Shown here: positions 1-12,999 of the stretch, one piece after another
Layout of the letters: each line of letters starts with the position of its first letter
Numbering within the stretch: position 1 is the first letter of the stretch
Origin: Silurus meridionalis
Lineage: Eukaryota; Chordata; Actinopteri; Siluriformes; Siluridae
Assembly (NCBI RefSeq): GCF_014805685.1
Contig: NC_060887.1
Location: 28,589,463 to 28,653,462, forward strand
Direction of reading: 5' to 3'
Length of the DNA stretch: 64,000 bases
Notes under the pieces: generated by a model
Told to the model about the DNA's origin: nothing
The model's input: only the letters and a program-made list of their open reading frames with translations
The model's database searches: none
Program-made: the position numbers and the translations under genes

Positions 1-2090
1 GGTGTTTTTACATTTTTCCAGGATCCTATTACTGTGGTTTTGATAAGCTGTTTTTGTCACTCTTCCATTGCTGTTTGTTAGCAAAAATCATTCATTCATT
101 AAATTTAATAACCCCTTTGGTTATGGTTCTGTATTTCTAAAGCCTATCCTCGGAAGCCTGACTATGAGTCAGCAAAAATAATCCCAATTGTTTTGTTATT
201 GTCATGTTATGTATTAGGTTTTTGTTTTTTCATCTAATTTCTCCTATATACAGTAATGGTAAAAGCTTAATGTAACAAGGTGGCACTATGTGACTCTAAT
301 GTAAAATAAATAGACAAAAAAAAAAAAAAAAACCCAGATTTCGAGCACTTGAGAAAAAGTTTTACAGTTGTTGTATTAAATAACAAATTATAATGTTGGA
401 ATTTGGGGGTGAGGTCTTGCCAACTAAGAGCAGCTGGTATTCTTAGATAAAATGGGGCCATTGAATGTGTGGTACATTACGCTCTCGCAGCAACAGCTTA
501 AATACTTGCTGAAATAATAAATTATGAATAACATTATTCCACATGTAATTTGTACATCTTATAAATAGAAGAATACACTTCAAAAAGTTTATTATTTATT
601 ATTATTATTATTTTTAATCCTATCGTATAAAGTTCTCTACAATAAAAAAAAAAAAAAAACAGCACAAAGTTTAATGTGTATTAATGAGTCTAAAATGCCT
701 AAAATTAAAAATAAAGCCATAATGTGATGCTTAAAATGCATATAATGGTTTGACTTCACAATGTGCTCATTATTAAAAGAGTAACTATAACACATTTACG
801 TTAACACTCTTTACACATTAATACTCTTTTGCTATGACATATTCTCCACATTATGTTTTTCTTTCATTTCCTTACACTCTGCTGAAAAGCCCAGATGGGC
901 ATCATCCAGACATAGACACATTAATTCATAGACAATACTTGCACACACAAAACTACTTAAGACCAAATAATAAATGAATACAGAATAGCATAGCAAAAAA
1001 TGACAGAGTGAAGTGTCTGTCTGCATGCGAGTATAATATATATGTATATATGAGTGAGAGAGAGAGATAAAATTGAGGTGTTATTTTGGGAATATGGCTC
1101 TTCCTAGTGTTACTGGTGACACTCTACGCTTTTGCCCAGTGAGATCACTGACTGCAGACAGATCGATGTATCTTGGTAGGGAAGAGTGAAAGCAATCCTA
1201 TACACTCAAACAATTAACTACTAATTAGACTGCAGAGAAAGAATTGAACATTAATTCAAAAAAGAACTCTACTGAAAAAACTGAATAGCCTACTTTAAAA
1301 ATGAAGCTCATCACGTTGTTCTATATCAGTACTGGTTGAAATGTCTGTCAGATGTGTTTTATATAGTTCAGTGATGTGACAAATTTCAGGAATTTCAGCT
1401 TTTAGCATCCTAAAGACTACTAGTAAATGGTTCTTTGTTCTGCATAAATAAATAAATATAAATTTATTTAAATTTATTTCAAATATACCTTAAATTTGAA
1501 CTAATATTATTTAAAAAAATCATTTCTAAAAAGTGAGTTTTTGTTTCTATAGTTTGAAAGCGAAATCTGAATTATTTTTTGTAATTTTTTATTTTAAACT
1601 AACATTTCTGGAGGAATGCAAAAAATTCTGGACGGCTCTGTATGTGTTATTTAGCTCCTGCGTATTAGAGACATTGCTATGTAATAATCTGTCTCTGTTG
1701 TCAGCTGTTACTGCTGAAATTAGGTCATGCGAAACACCTCTAATAAGCATAACACTGCTAATACAAGAATACCAAATAAATACTTATATAAATGTATTTA
1801 TTTGAATGAAACATATTATGCAGTCATGTATTGGTCATGTTGTTTGTATTTGATGTTAAGATAAAAATAAATAGATCTAAAAAGAGAATAACGAGAAAAA
1901 ACACCCAAAATGCAGGATTTTCAAACCAGTGTCCTGGAGGGTTACAAAAACATGTGTTTTGCATTTTCTGTCAAAGCAAATTCATGAACACCTAGGTAAT
2001 GAGATGAAAAGTTGTAAATGGGGTGTTAAATAAGGTCAAATTTGGCTGTGCAATGGAGAATGATAAAACACTGAGATCCAAAGACAGGGA
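1..2090. other. Intergenic AT-rich DNA, no gene seen
   Basis: AT-rich sequence with A-runs near 316-332 and 642-658 and an (ATT)n stretch near 597-612. Short open frames show no recognisable protein and no plausible splice-site pairs. I see no RNA gene. Confidence 0.6.
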
Positions 2091-2094
2091 TTAA

Positions 2095-2345
2095 ACATTT
2101 CACACCCACCGGCCACTTTCATGCAATTATACAATCAGTCAATCACGTGGCAGCAGCTTAAAGCATAACATAAATAAGACAGGTACAAATCAAAAGTGTC
2201 AGTTAATGCTCTCATCAAATATCTGAATAGAAAACAAAGTGACTACAGAGACTTTGTGGCATGGTTGTTTGTCCCAGATTTTGATGAACTGCTGATCTTC
2301 TAAGATTTTGAAACACAACATTCTCTAAGGTTTACATAGTAGAAT
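2095..2345 (+). mobile_element. Degraded Tc1-like transposon fragment (family B)
   Basis: The segment matches the start of a common fish Tc1-like family that I also see at 26080-26505 and 40066-40275. Shared landmarks, in order, are the phrase around 'catgcaattatacaatcag', 'cacgtggcagcag', 'gtggcatggttgtt' and 'gaactgctgatcttc'. The frame is broken by many changes, and only the first part of the transposase region remains. Assignment is by recognition of the family. Confidence 0.55.
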
Positions 2346-4233
2346 ATAGGATTTAATTAAAATGTATTAGGAAATATTAGATTAATAAGAGAAATGTTTG
2401 TATTCAGTAACTTCAGTAACCAAGCAGTGCCTGTCATGGCAAGTTGTCTCTTGCCATGACACAGCAATTTATCTCACTGGTTCCGTTTGAAAAATCAGCA
2501 ATAATCATACTGTAAAAAAAGCTGTCTTTGGTTGAAAACGCTCTATCCATAGGGAAAACATTGGCTTCCTGATTACAAGCAAAGGTGCTCATCATCAAGC
2601 CGATGAGTCCACTTTTTGGACACCCTGTAGATTTAAGAACCGTATTTGTACCAGTTTATTTGCAAAGAACATTAGGTGAAAACCTGTGATTTGGTTTAAA
2701 TACCTGCACACACACATCTGTATGACCACAAATCAAGAGATATTGGACATAGGCACTATAGACAAAAAGTCTTCCTGGTTTTCTACAATGGTAATATACA
2801 TCTCAGGGATACTCTTTCTATACTTAACAAAGATTCAAATATTAATAAAAAATGACCATTTTTTTTGCAAAGAAGCAAATCAAATGATCATTTATTGTTA
2901 TAACCAACAGCAGAGCAAATGAACAGAGCACTACGAAAATGTCATGACACTTCATATTCTGCAGGTGAAGCTATCATTTTACACTGCAAATAGATAAAAC
3001 AAGCTGCTTTCTCTGCTATTAACCCTAGTGGACAAATGAATCAAATGGCTGAAGATTTCACCGTCTTGAATTAGCCTTGAATTAGTTAGATCAGAAACTC
3101 ATTATTCAACTAACAAATATAGACATTTTTCGTGTGTTTTTGTGTGTGTAAGAGATGCAATCAGGAGATAAGGTTCTACATTTTTCTGCAAACGGTTACC
3201 TGCAATGCTTACTTGCTGTCACTATGCAGCATCATGACTGGAGAAAAAAGCCTTTATTGAGGGTGCTTGTTACTCATCACTGACAGAGACATAAGGGAGC
3301 ATTGAATGCTCCAACTGTTCATTATTTTTAAGCCTCTAATCAAGTCTGAGTGTCTGAGAGACAAATCCCAACTGATGCATCTGGCACTTGAGTCAGCTTT
3401 CAATCGACAAATGCAGCCACCTCAATAATATAAAAGTATGGCATGCGAAATTCCAGTTATACCATTAGTGCTTTTATTTACAGACTTTCATAACTTGATG
3501 TCTAGATCAAGGTTCTCAAATACAAAGTCATGCTGTGCTACACACTTTATCTTTTGATCAAATACCTCAGATTAAATTATAAGGATCTAATCAGTGCTGA
3601 GGTACTGAGTCTGTTGATTACTGTTTGTCTTTTATGACTATTCCAGAAAGAACATTTGGTTTTTCATTAATACATGCCCAAAACATGTCAAACCTCACAT
3701 TAAAATGCACACCATACAAAATATGTGGCAAAAAAAAAAGCAACATCCTTTAAAAACAACATTTGTATAATTACTAATGACATCCAGTCACAGTTTGCTA
3801 CAAGAGTTAGCTTCAGAAAAACTGAGGCACTCAAATCTGTTCAACAGTAAATGATGAATATTAGTACATGAAAAGTCAGTGTTGCCCCACTGGAGTCACT
3901 CCGCATGGATCACATAAAGCAATCATGGTGTACAGCTGGAAGCCATGTAAAACCCTAATGGCTACTGTGAAATAATAAACACTACATGTTTTTAGATTCA
4001 GTTCCAAGCTTAACATCAAATAATGAAAATATGAACTACTCTGAACGAAGAAGTGTGACTGTAAGAGTAGAGCAAATAAGTTGACCTTTTGGATAGAGCA
4101 TTGCATAGAATATCTGACTGAAATGGAAGTTGTATGGTCATGCTCGGTCAATACAAAAGTATTGATCGAAAATGAGCTTCCTCTTGTCCATAAATCAAAC
4201 AAAACCTGAGGTAAATTAAACAAGTAGAGCTAT

Positions 4234-4234
<1 letters not shown>
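2346..4234. other. Intergenic DNA, no gene seen
   Basis: No coding region, RNA gene or clear repeat was recognised. Short open frames lack any familiar motif. Confidence 0.5.

Positions 4235-4285
<51 letters not shown>
4235..4285. repeat. (GT)n microsatellite
   Basis: About 25 uninterrupted GT units. Confidence 0.97.
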
Positions 4286-4286
<1 letters not shown>

Positions 4287-4512
4287 CTACGTTGCAATTG
4301 CGAATTATGAGTTAGCCTGGTCTTGACAAAGTTTAACCAATTCAGTAAATGTATATTTTAAGATTATACATGATATTGTACATTAGACAGACATCAGGCA
4401 TCTGAAAGTTGCAAAGTCTTTATATCTGCACCTTTAAGCTTCACCAGATCAATTTGAAGTGAAAATATAATATACACCTTTTCCTGGAATTTAATGAATG
4501 ACAAAACTAATT

Positions 4513-4514
<2 letters not shown>

Positions 4515-4578
<64 letters not shown>
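4515..4578. repeat. (TA)n microsatellite
   Basis: About 32 TA units. The tyrosine/isoleucine open frame across it is an artefact of the repeat. Confidence 0.97.
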
Positions 4579-4584
<6 letters not shown>

Positions 4585-6173
4585 CACAAGTTAGTAGAAT
4601 ATTATTCATATAAATATACATAAATACACCAAAAACCTAAATCTATTTTACAAACACAAACACACAAATGTCTATTAGCAAATAAAGCCCTTAAAGACCA
4701 GCATCAAGAGAATGTGAGTTGTGGCATATGAGTCAAGAAATATTTTCTCCCTCATATCAGCATTCCAGTTCCCACAGTTCTCCACAGAAATTCACAATTT
4801 TCCAGTAATTTATGCAATCACATTGTATATCAGCAAGGTATAATAAGTCGCTCTTGCAACTGAGCTATTTAGGGCTTGATGGTAATTGAGAGGACTGTGA
4901 TTTATAACAGCTGATCAATAGCAATCATTTGGATTGTTCCAGCGCTCATGCTTCCTGGGCTTGGGATGAAATGGAAAAACACTCGAGGTTTCCCCTTACT
5001 ACTCTCAGCTCATTTGAACAGGTCATTTGAAATTAATGTGGTAAAACAAAATAAAACACTGACAGCACAGTCACTGGAGACTTGGCTAGATGTGGGTGTT
5101 TTTTAATCTCTGGTTTGTAAGGCTTCAGAATTTGTTGCATTTAATCCATCATGCTGGAGTTTAGCGGATTAAAAACCAGGCGATTTGGGAAAAAACCCAA
5201 AACAGGACACTTAACAAAGACAAGCCCAACAAGTTCAGTGAAAAATCATACTTAAAATGAACATAAACACAAATTTGCACTATTATCTTGACTGATGCCA
5301 TTTATTCACAGCTAACAGCGTTGACTGAAAAGTGCTGTAGATTTAGTCTAACCTAAAGGAAAGCAGTTTGATGTAGATGCTGTTTGATTTGGAAATGACT
5401 ATACCTCTTGGTCACCCACAAATCCTTTGATAGTTTTGTGAATGAGTATGAGTCCCAAAATGGAAACCATCTGGATACACTGATCCCCACGTGGGGAGTG
5501 TGTGAAATGCCTGTGTGTTGATTTATGCCACTACAGAAACAGCAGGCAATGAAGGTACGGCACGACAATTCAGATTTTATCCAACCACAGCACACAGTCA
5601 GTGATTTATACATGTACTTACAATTGCAGAACATCCGGCACATCCAGGGTCGATCCATCCGTTACGATGAAGATCCAAGATCGTTCACAATAGAAAGGGA
5701 TGAGAAATTAAATCATAAAACATTTTTTAATAATACTTGTCATATAACTTTGATAAAATAGCTTTCAATTTCTATAAGAAAATGTCATGGGCTATTCCTC
5801 AATAGTGGTGGAACAGACAGAAGTCTGTGCAGATCTTGTGTTAAACAGACTATGTGGTGGTTTCAGAATGCCTGGTTACGGGTCACTGGTTTTGAGCAGC
5901 TGCCAATGGATTATATTATGTAACATGTATTTCATTCATTCATAAAATACTCATGTTAAAACATACATTTAGGTGCAGTGAGATACATTGTGCACAAATT
6001 AGACTGAAAAATGGATGTAACAATTTCAGATAGACTAATATAAGAGGATTTTTGTTTATGCTTGACAAAAGGTATAAAGTTTCAGGCATTATGCACAATA
6101 CATGAAGAAATACATCTAAAAACACACCAAAGGCACATGAAATAATGACAGGTTCATAAATCTTCTATTACAA

Positions 6174-6178
<5 letters not shown>
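4579..6178. other. Intergenic DNA, no gene seen
   Basis: Non-repetitive, AT-rich sequence. The part from about 4690 to 5060 has more balanced composition and could be a conserved noncoding element, but this cannot be judged without an alignment. Confidence 0.45.
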
Positions 6179-6256
<78 letters not shown>

Positions 6257-6261
6257 TTTTT
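6179..6261. repeat. (TA)n followed by a T-tract
   Basis: About 30 TA units run directly into about 21 T residues. Confidence 0.96.
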
Positions 6262-6455
6262 CTAGTAAAATAGATCTAGGGCATTGTTTTTTGAAAGGGG
6301 GGTTAATGAAAATTACAAATTCACTAGAAAATCTTTAAAGGTCATTTATTTTGCAAATCAATAAAAATATGCTGACAACCTTTTACACCTGGAAAACACC
6401 TACAGCAGCATAAGCCAGTGCTGTGAAACAAGCTACCGAAATCAAACAATGAACA

Positions 6456-6456
<1 letters not shown>

Positions 6457-6488
<32 letters not shown>

Positions 6489-6500
6489 CAAAATTCAGCT

Positions 6501-6538
<38 letters not shown>
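6457..6538. repeat. (AAT)n and (CA)n microsatellites
   Basis: About ten AAT units (6459-6488) are followed, after 15 bases, by about 17 CA units (6504-6538). Confidence 0.95.
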
Positions 6539-6540
<2 letters not shown>

Positions 6541-6990
6541 GCGCCGCAAAGTCCCAAAGAAACAACAAAGTAATGGTATGTAACGTTAATTAAACTATTG
6601 TGCATGCATGCAGAATGCCTGGTGTAACAGCACAAACAGATGTTACACCGCAAAACAGTTTCTGTGGGACGAATCACATTTAAAAGGCTTACATACCTGC
6701 TCAGTATCTGTTTGGTTACTCCAAAAAACCACACACACACACACCTCTAGAGAAATATCAGAAGTGCGCTAGTGCTTCCAACACGCGTTGCACAGAGACC
6801 TGAAAGCCAGCGACTTGCGCATCACGCGCACAAACACACGCACACGTTTAGACACCGTATATTATACGTGAGCTGCGCAGACACGCAGACCCTCCAGTCT
6901 GTCTTCTAAAGGACGCCCCTTTCTGAAAACCAGGCTCCCGCGCGCAGCTTTGCAAGCCACGCCCACTTATGATAATTGGGGCATGCCGTG
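6539..6990. promoter_or_regulatory. CpG-rich patch, possible promoter or enhancer
   Basis: CpG dinucleotides are clustered here (runs such as gcgcgcc, cacgcgttgc, catcacgcgcac and cccgcgcgc) in a neighbourhood otherwise almost free of CpG. An AT-rich TATA-like stretch lies near 6859-6866, and a KLF/Sp-type box (ccacgcccac) near 6957-6966. No first exon could be defined on either strand. The patch follows a (CA)n repeat, so some CpGs may come from repeat decay. Confidence 0.35.
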
Positions 6991-7409
6991 ATGAAAGGTG
7001 ATTGGATAACTGGGTATCCTTCAAAACAAATGAACCTGCGTATTGCAAATTGTTCAAAAGTAATTAATTGCATTAATAACATTCAATGGCAAGTGATTCA
7101 CTTTCATATCATCTCTGGATAATTAAAACTTAGTATAAATGTAAATTCATAGCACATCCTAGATTGTCTATATATCATCTACTGTATATATACACTGTGC
7201 CTTACTTTTGTACAGTTTTACATTCATTGTACATATCCCATATTGTACATTTATCTCATATTTATGAAAATATACAGTGCCTTACACACATCTTGCTATA
7301 ATATATATACATTTTATATGTATACTCTTAGTATACTTAGTATATGCACATTTTCACACCTTTATAGCCTGTACATATTCATCTGCACTTGCTGTACTAT
7401 GCAATGAAA

Positions 7410-7512
<103 letters not shown>

Positions 7513-7612
7513 ATAATGAATATACATTAGTAGATAAATACAGCTGCTACTGTAATGGGTCAAATACCCCCCCTTTCTCTCTCATTCTCTCTCCCTCTCT
7601 GTCCCTCTCTCT

Positions 7613-9116
7613 TAATATTAGAATTAAATTGTACATGTTGTCAACAAAAAAAAGCACGAAAATAATAATTAAAAACAAATAAATGAAAAGATATGCTTAT
7701 AGAACTTTTTTTAAATATTATTACATAATAAACAATATTTTTTTTTATAGTTTTTGGGGTGTAACAAAGAAAAGTCACAGCAAGATATAGATTTATTTAG
7801 TTCTACAAGAACAATTGTGGCTTGTCTGCACAGACCAAGATTTACTTATATGAAATGTATCAGCTCTTAACTTTGACCTCTGCCGGACAGTCTAATAATA
7901 TACGCTTACCTATAGATAGACAAAATCGAACGACTAAGATTATTAGATTATTCACATAATCACTTTATCCTTGTCAGAGTTGCAGTTAAAGAGCTACAAG
8001 CCTCACTATGCTGAAAAACTGTGTGTGCAGGACTAATACATTCTAACAAATACAGAGGCAAGTAACTCCACACAAACACCAGTTTAGGGTCGAACTGTGG
8101 CCTTGGAGGACTTTACAGCATTGTAACACTGTAACCTTCTCCAAACAGAATATGATTTATCACTTCTTAAAAGCTCAGTTTGTATGTTTTTTGTTTGATT
8201 GACAATAATGGTGCTAGTTATCAGAGGAATCTTTATATTGACAAAAAAAGAGACAATAAGCAGTCAAACAAAGAAGCAGGAGCTAGAGATTGAAGAAGCT
8301 CAAAATGATAGGAGTAGCAGCTTTTATGCTTCACAGAGTGTAGCATGTCAGGTAACAAAAAAAGACTAAACTGTCAGTGGATGGATAATGTCATGCATAA
8401 TGTCTGTAAAATTATTCGATCCATAAGAATTACTGGTATACACCCATACCCTGCCATGTAAACTCCAGTATATGGAGGCAGAGAGTAAAATAATGCAGGT
8501 GTCATACATTATCTAGAGAAAAATAATAGTTTAGAGCTTGGTTGGACAGACAACCTTGCTGCAGGCAAATTGACACCATGCCAGGGCTGGCTAAAGATTT
8601 TGTACTACTGTTGCTATTTGATGGATTATTCAGAGTAGATTTATCACCTGAAATAAAGAAATATTCTTCCTCTCCCAGATTTTTAAAGTAAACACAGATA
8701 GCTGAGTGATCATGTGAGGGATTTTACCTTTGTGCATCAGAGCCAAATCAGTACACATACTATAAAGCAACATCGTACTTTGTTACCCATGACAGCGTAA
8801 CATGAATCAGATATAATATGATAACCTGAGGCAAACTTCTGCTACACACACAGCTTCTATTTATCTGACACAGTTTTCTGCTCTTAAGCTTAAAACATCT
8901 GCAGTTATGAATCCTTTTTAGTATGGAACACATCACAAACCCTCTTCTGTTTGCAGAATATGATCTAGTTTTATTATTATACTCCACTGCTTTCCTATAT
9001 AAGCCATAAACATTGCTCAGGAGAATATTAGCAACATTAATTTTATAGGTAATTGTAAAACCCAGGTTGAAATTATTTCCTTTATCTTCTTAAATATCCT
9101 ATGAATCACAATGAAT

Positions 9117-9120
<4 letters not shown>
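7613..9120. other. Intergenic DNA, no gene seen
   Basis: No recognisable coding sequence, RNA gene or transposon end in this AT-rich interval. Confidence 0.5.

Positions 9121-9188
<68 letters not shown>
9121..9188. repeat. (TA)n microsatellite
   Basis: About 34 TA units. Confidence 0.97.
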
Positions 9189-9189
<1 letters not shown>

Positions 9190-9825
9190 TTATTTATTAA
9201 ACGTAAATCTGTGAAACAAAGCAAAACAAACAATGAATAAATCCTTGTTGTTGTTGTTATTTGTCTTTTTATTTATGCCAGAATTCAAACTGGATGTTAC
9301 TTATTAAAAAAAAATTATAAATAGTTGTGATTATAAAAACACATCAGTGCCTAATCTGAAATTTCTTAAATTCAAGTGATCATTCAATGTGTCATATATA
9401 CAGTATGTATAATTAACTATTAATTACTTTAACAATTTGGTCACGTTTCAAATTTGGTCAAGAACACGGTGTAGGTATTGCAATTTTGTTTGCGATTTAG
9501 AAAAAAATAGTGGTTTCCGAATAAACGCTTTAGTGTTAAAGCACAAATAACAGTGGTTGTAGGAAATGGAGTAAAACTGACCCTGTATATGTTTTCTTGA
9601 AGCTAGATATTGTACAGCTTATGGCACTGTGTTGATGCCTCCTTAGTATAGTCAGTTAGCTTGTGCAAAGTGCACACTGCAGCATTTACACATTCAGTAA
9701 ACTGGTGTGTGTAAAAAGAAGACAGGGTGGGAGTGGTAGAATGTGGCAGTTGCTTATGAATATCTATAACAACTTTGCTTTTATTTTAATCTAAACCTGA
9801 TGAAATGGAACTGACTGAAATGGAA

Positions 9826-9827
<2 letters not shown>

Positions 9828-9882
<55 letters not shown>
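9828..9882. repeat. (CA)n microsatellite
   Basis: About 27 CA units. Confidence 0.97.
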
Positions 9883-9886
<4 letters not shown>

Positions 9887-9929
9887 TCAAATGTGTGTTA
9901 CCGAACTGTACAACCTGAACTTAACACAC

Positions 9930-10375
9930 ACTCATTACTCATCGCAATCCATTCCACCATCATTTATTTGTAATTATTTATACTTGAAACGCATTACACT
10001 GTTTACCTGCTGTTTTGTTGCACCTCTTGACTGCTGCTACTGCTGTTTTTTGCACTGCATTGTGTCTGTTTATATTTACTCCCAGTTATAGTTTTTACAC
10101 TTAATAATCAGAGTATACAGTAGGTTTACTGGTCGGCGCTATCTTGGGTTATGTGTTTTGTCTTGTGTTGTCTGTCTGCACTCTCTGTCTGTTGCACTCT
10201 CTTTGCACTAGGTTGCATTGAATGCACTTTATGTAGTTTTGAGTTGTGTTGTAGCTCTGTGTTGTTTAGTTTAGCACCAGGGTTCTGGAGGAATGTTGTT
10301 TCGTTTTTAGTGTGTACTGTGTACCACTGTGTATAGTAGAAATGACAATAAAAGCCTCTTGACTCTCTAATACAC
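9930..10375 (+). repeat. Interspersed repeat with mRNA-like 3' tail
   Basis: The 3' end reads like a widespread fish repeat: 'ctggaggaatgttgtttcg', then 'gtgtactgtgtaccactgtg', then 'gaaatgacaataaaagcc', which contains an AATAAA signal. The short cysteine-rich frames across it are not recognisable proteins. It is probably a retroposed sequence or LINE tail. The class and the left boundary are uncertain. Confidence 0.45.
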
Positions 10376-10420
10376 CTAATACTAATACATCATCCTGCAA
10401 TTACAATAATAATAATACTA

Positions 10421-10423
10421 CTC

Positions 10424-10460
<37 letters not shown>
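10421..10460. repeat. (AAT)n microsatellite
   Basis: About 13 AAT units. Confidence 0.95.
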
Positions 10461-10463
<3 letters not shown>

Positions 10464-11920
10464 CCCTCTGCAAACACAGCATGTAGGCCCCATTTTGAGA
10501 ACCACTTTTTGAAATTGTATTAGCCTATTACACATGGAAAACATTGACTAGTAATTTCAATCTGATTTTCCTACTGCCATGTTCAGATAATCACTAACTC
10601 CAGGCTGCTAGCCAAAGCTTTGAATGGAGCAGAGCAGAGCTCTTGCAGAATCAATAGGAACACCATGGGAAGCAGGCAGATAAAAGTGTGTCTGCTGATT
10701 CTATGCTGATTCTATGCTTATTTTTAGATTCCTAACTTCATTTCATCAGAAGCAATTTTGTAGACAGAATTCATTTCACCACAGGGTATCTGTGACTCTC
10801 ACAAACCTCAGTCCATAGAGTGGGCACACAGGTCTGCTAAGCTTCCAGCATAATCAAAAAGAGGAATAAAGAACATTAAAATGTAAAATCATCCCGTGAG
10901 AAAATTACAAATAGCTACAATAATACACAGAGAGGGTTACTCACCCCGAGACACCCATCCGCCTCTGTGCTCTGACTGAGCACCGAGGTCACATCTTACC
11001 CTCTCCCCAACATGCATAATGCATCATTTATTAATGTGCTTTCATTAATCCAAATGTGTCAATGAGTAATGCTCTTGAAATTGACAAGAGCAGGCATTTG
11101 CCTGATGAGCCTGATGTGCTTTGGTTGTGTATCATTATAACTGGATTATTTAGTGCAACACTAGCATGATAATTATGCACTTATTATATTTCAGTGTGCC
11201 TAATGGACAATGGTTTGGTAAAATAAATAAATAAATAAAAAAGACAGAAAACGATCATAAAACATCTCTCACAAGATAATATCTGATTACAGATACATAG
11301 GTAAACACAACTGAGAAAACATATTTTATCACTGTATATTTAGAGCTTGGTTCTAATGTTCTTTGAAAATTCCAGACTAAAGAAGGAAGTACACTTTGCA
11401 GCTGGTGCCATTTTATTTGACATATTCTCCATGTAATTTTCATGATGTCGGCCTGACATACCATACCAACTATCATACGGTTCATTATTCAACAACTACA
11501 TTCTGTATAATAAGTCAGTAAACATACTTTTATTTGAATCCGTCTACAAACACACAAAGGAAAAAATCTTCTAAAGAAAACAGAGTGATTATCACAGGCA
11601 AGCAGACTGATCATGCAAAATCCAGCTGTTGTTGCAAGTTCCCAAACCGATTGTCTATTTGTCTTTATTTTTTCCTATAATTTGGAGGATCTGTTGTCTT
11701 CTGACTTTCTATATTAAGTCTAACTCTTGATATAAATTCAACCCTATGTCTATCAGTGACACTTCTAAACAGATTTATTGGCAGATGAGACAATTATTTA
11801 AAAATAAAAGGAGGATAAATTACATTTCAAACCTTAATCAAAACATGTAAACAAAAAAAAAATGATCTCATCTTATTTATTTACAGCACATCTGTGATTT
11901 AACAGTGTCAGAAGTAATGA
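10461..11920. other. Intergenic DNA; possible conserved noncoding element
   Basis: No gene seen. Positions about 11010-11180 hold several ATTA/TAAT homeodomain-like sites and a palindromic 'atgcataatgcat' (octamer-like) in low-repeat sequence, a texture often seen in conserved enhancers. Confidence 0.3.
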
Positions 11921-11924
11921 AAAA

Positions 11925-12497
11925 GGTTTAGGTACCTGGGGTCAACTGTGCAGTGAGTGTGTGTGTGTTAGAGAAGTGAAGAGTGCAGGTAGGGTGGAGT
12001 GGGTGGAGAAGAGTGATAGCAGGAGTGATTTGTGATAGAAGGGTATCTGCAACAGTGAAAGGGAAAGTTTATAGGACTGTGGTGAGACCTGTGATGTTGT
12101 ATGGTTTAGAGACCGTGGCATTGAGTAAAAGACAGGAGGTGGAGCTGGAGGTAGCAGAGATAAAGATGTTGAGGTTTTCGTTGGGAGTGACGACGATGGA
12201 CAGGATTAGAAATAAGTTTATTAGAGGGACAGCACATGTAGGATGTTTTGGAGACAAGGTGAGGGAGGCGAGATTGAGATGGACATGGTGTATATCAGTA
12301 GGAGAATGCTGAGGATGGAGCCACCAGGAATGAGGAAAAGAGGAAGACCAAGGAGGAGGTTTATGGATGTTGTGAAGACAGACATGCAGGTAGTTGGTTT
12401 GAAAGGGGCAGATGTAGAGGACAGAGTAGTATGGAGACGGATGATCTACTATGGCGACCCCTACCGGTTGCAGCCAAAAGAGGAAGAAGTCGTCTCC
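11925..12497 (+). mobile_element. 5'-truncated LINE: reverse transcriptase C-terminal tail
   Basis: Two open frames in different phases (11983-12312 and 12243-12500) together encode the C-terminal tail typical of LINE ORF2 proteins. Landmarks are 'GKVYRTVVRPVMLYGLETVA', 'RNKFIRGTAHVG' and 'RKRGRPRRRFMDVV', ending in 'GDPYRLQPKEEE'. About 22 bases that would encode the WFGHVQRRD-type motif are missing near 12275-12290, which shifts the frame. Only the 3' end of the element is present, as expected of 5'-truncated retrotransposition. Related tails lie at 13055-13288 and 46196-46400. The clade (RTE-, L1- or L2-like) is not resolved. Confidence 0.75.
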
Positions 12498-12652
12498 TAA
12501 TTTTAATTTACACTCTATAGAGTTTTATACCATTTTGACATTCGAATATAACAGTTTCAACAATATAAAATGCAAATATGCAGCACAAATGTGCAGTATA
12601 GCCTTTATCGTGTAATCTGTAGTCACGTGCTATTCGGAGAAAGTATTACAAT

Positions 12653-12668
12653 CCTGCCACCTAGTGGC
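12653..12668 (-). promoter_or_regulatory. Candidate CTCF site
   Basis: Read on the minus strand the sequence is GCCACTAGGTGGCAGG, a close match to the known CTCF core CCA(C/G)(C/T)AG(A/G)(G/T)GGCA. It is a motif match only. Its position between genes would suit a domain-boundary site. Confidence 0.45.
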
Positions 12669-12999
12669 TCAGAAAGTCTGGTGAACAGCACTTCAGAACT
12701 CTAGGCTTTAAAAACCATGTTAATTTGGTTGTTTCTGTGTTGTAATCGTACTGACAGAATCGTATTCTAACAGTTGTAGAAATTTTGAGTTACAGAGCAT
12801 TAAAATTTCAAATAAATAAATATCCTAATGTATATTTCTCTAACATTTCTGTCGTGTAAACCTTTATAAATAGCACTAGACTAATTGTTTAGCTTCTGAT
12901 GTAGGTGAATTAGAGCCAATTTAGGCTTTAAATGGGCAGCATCTTTTGTATTTCTTCTAGTAAATAATTTTGCTAATAATTGTTCTTAGCTATTTGTAT

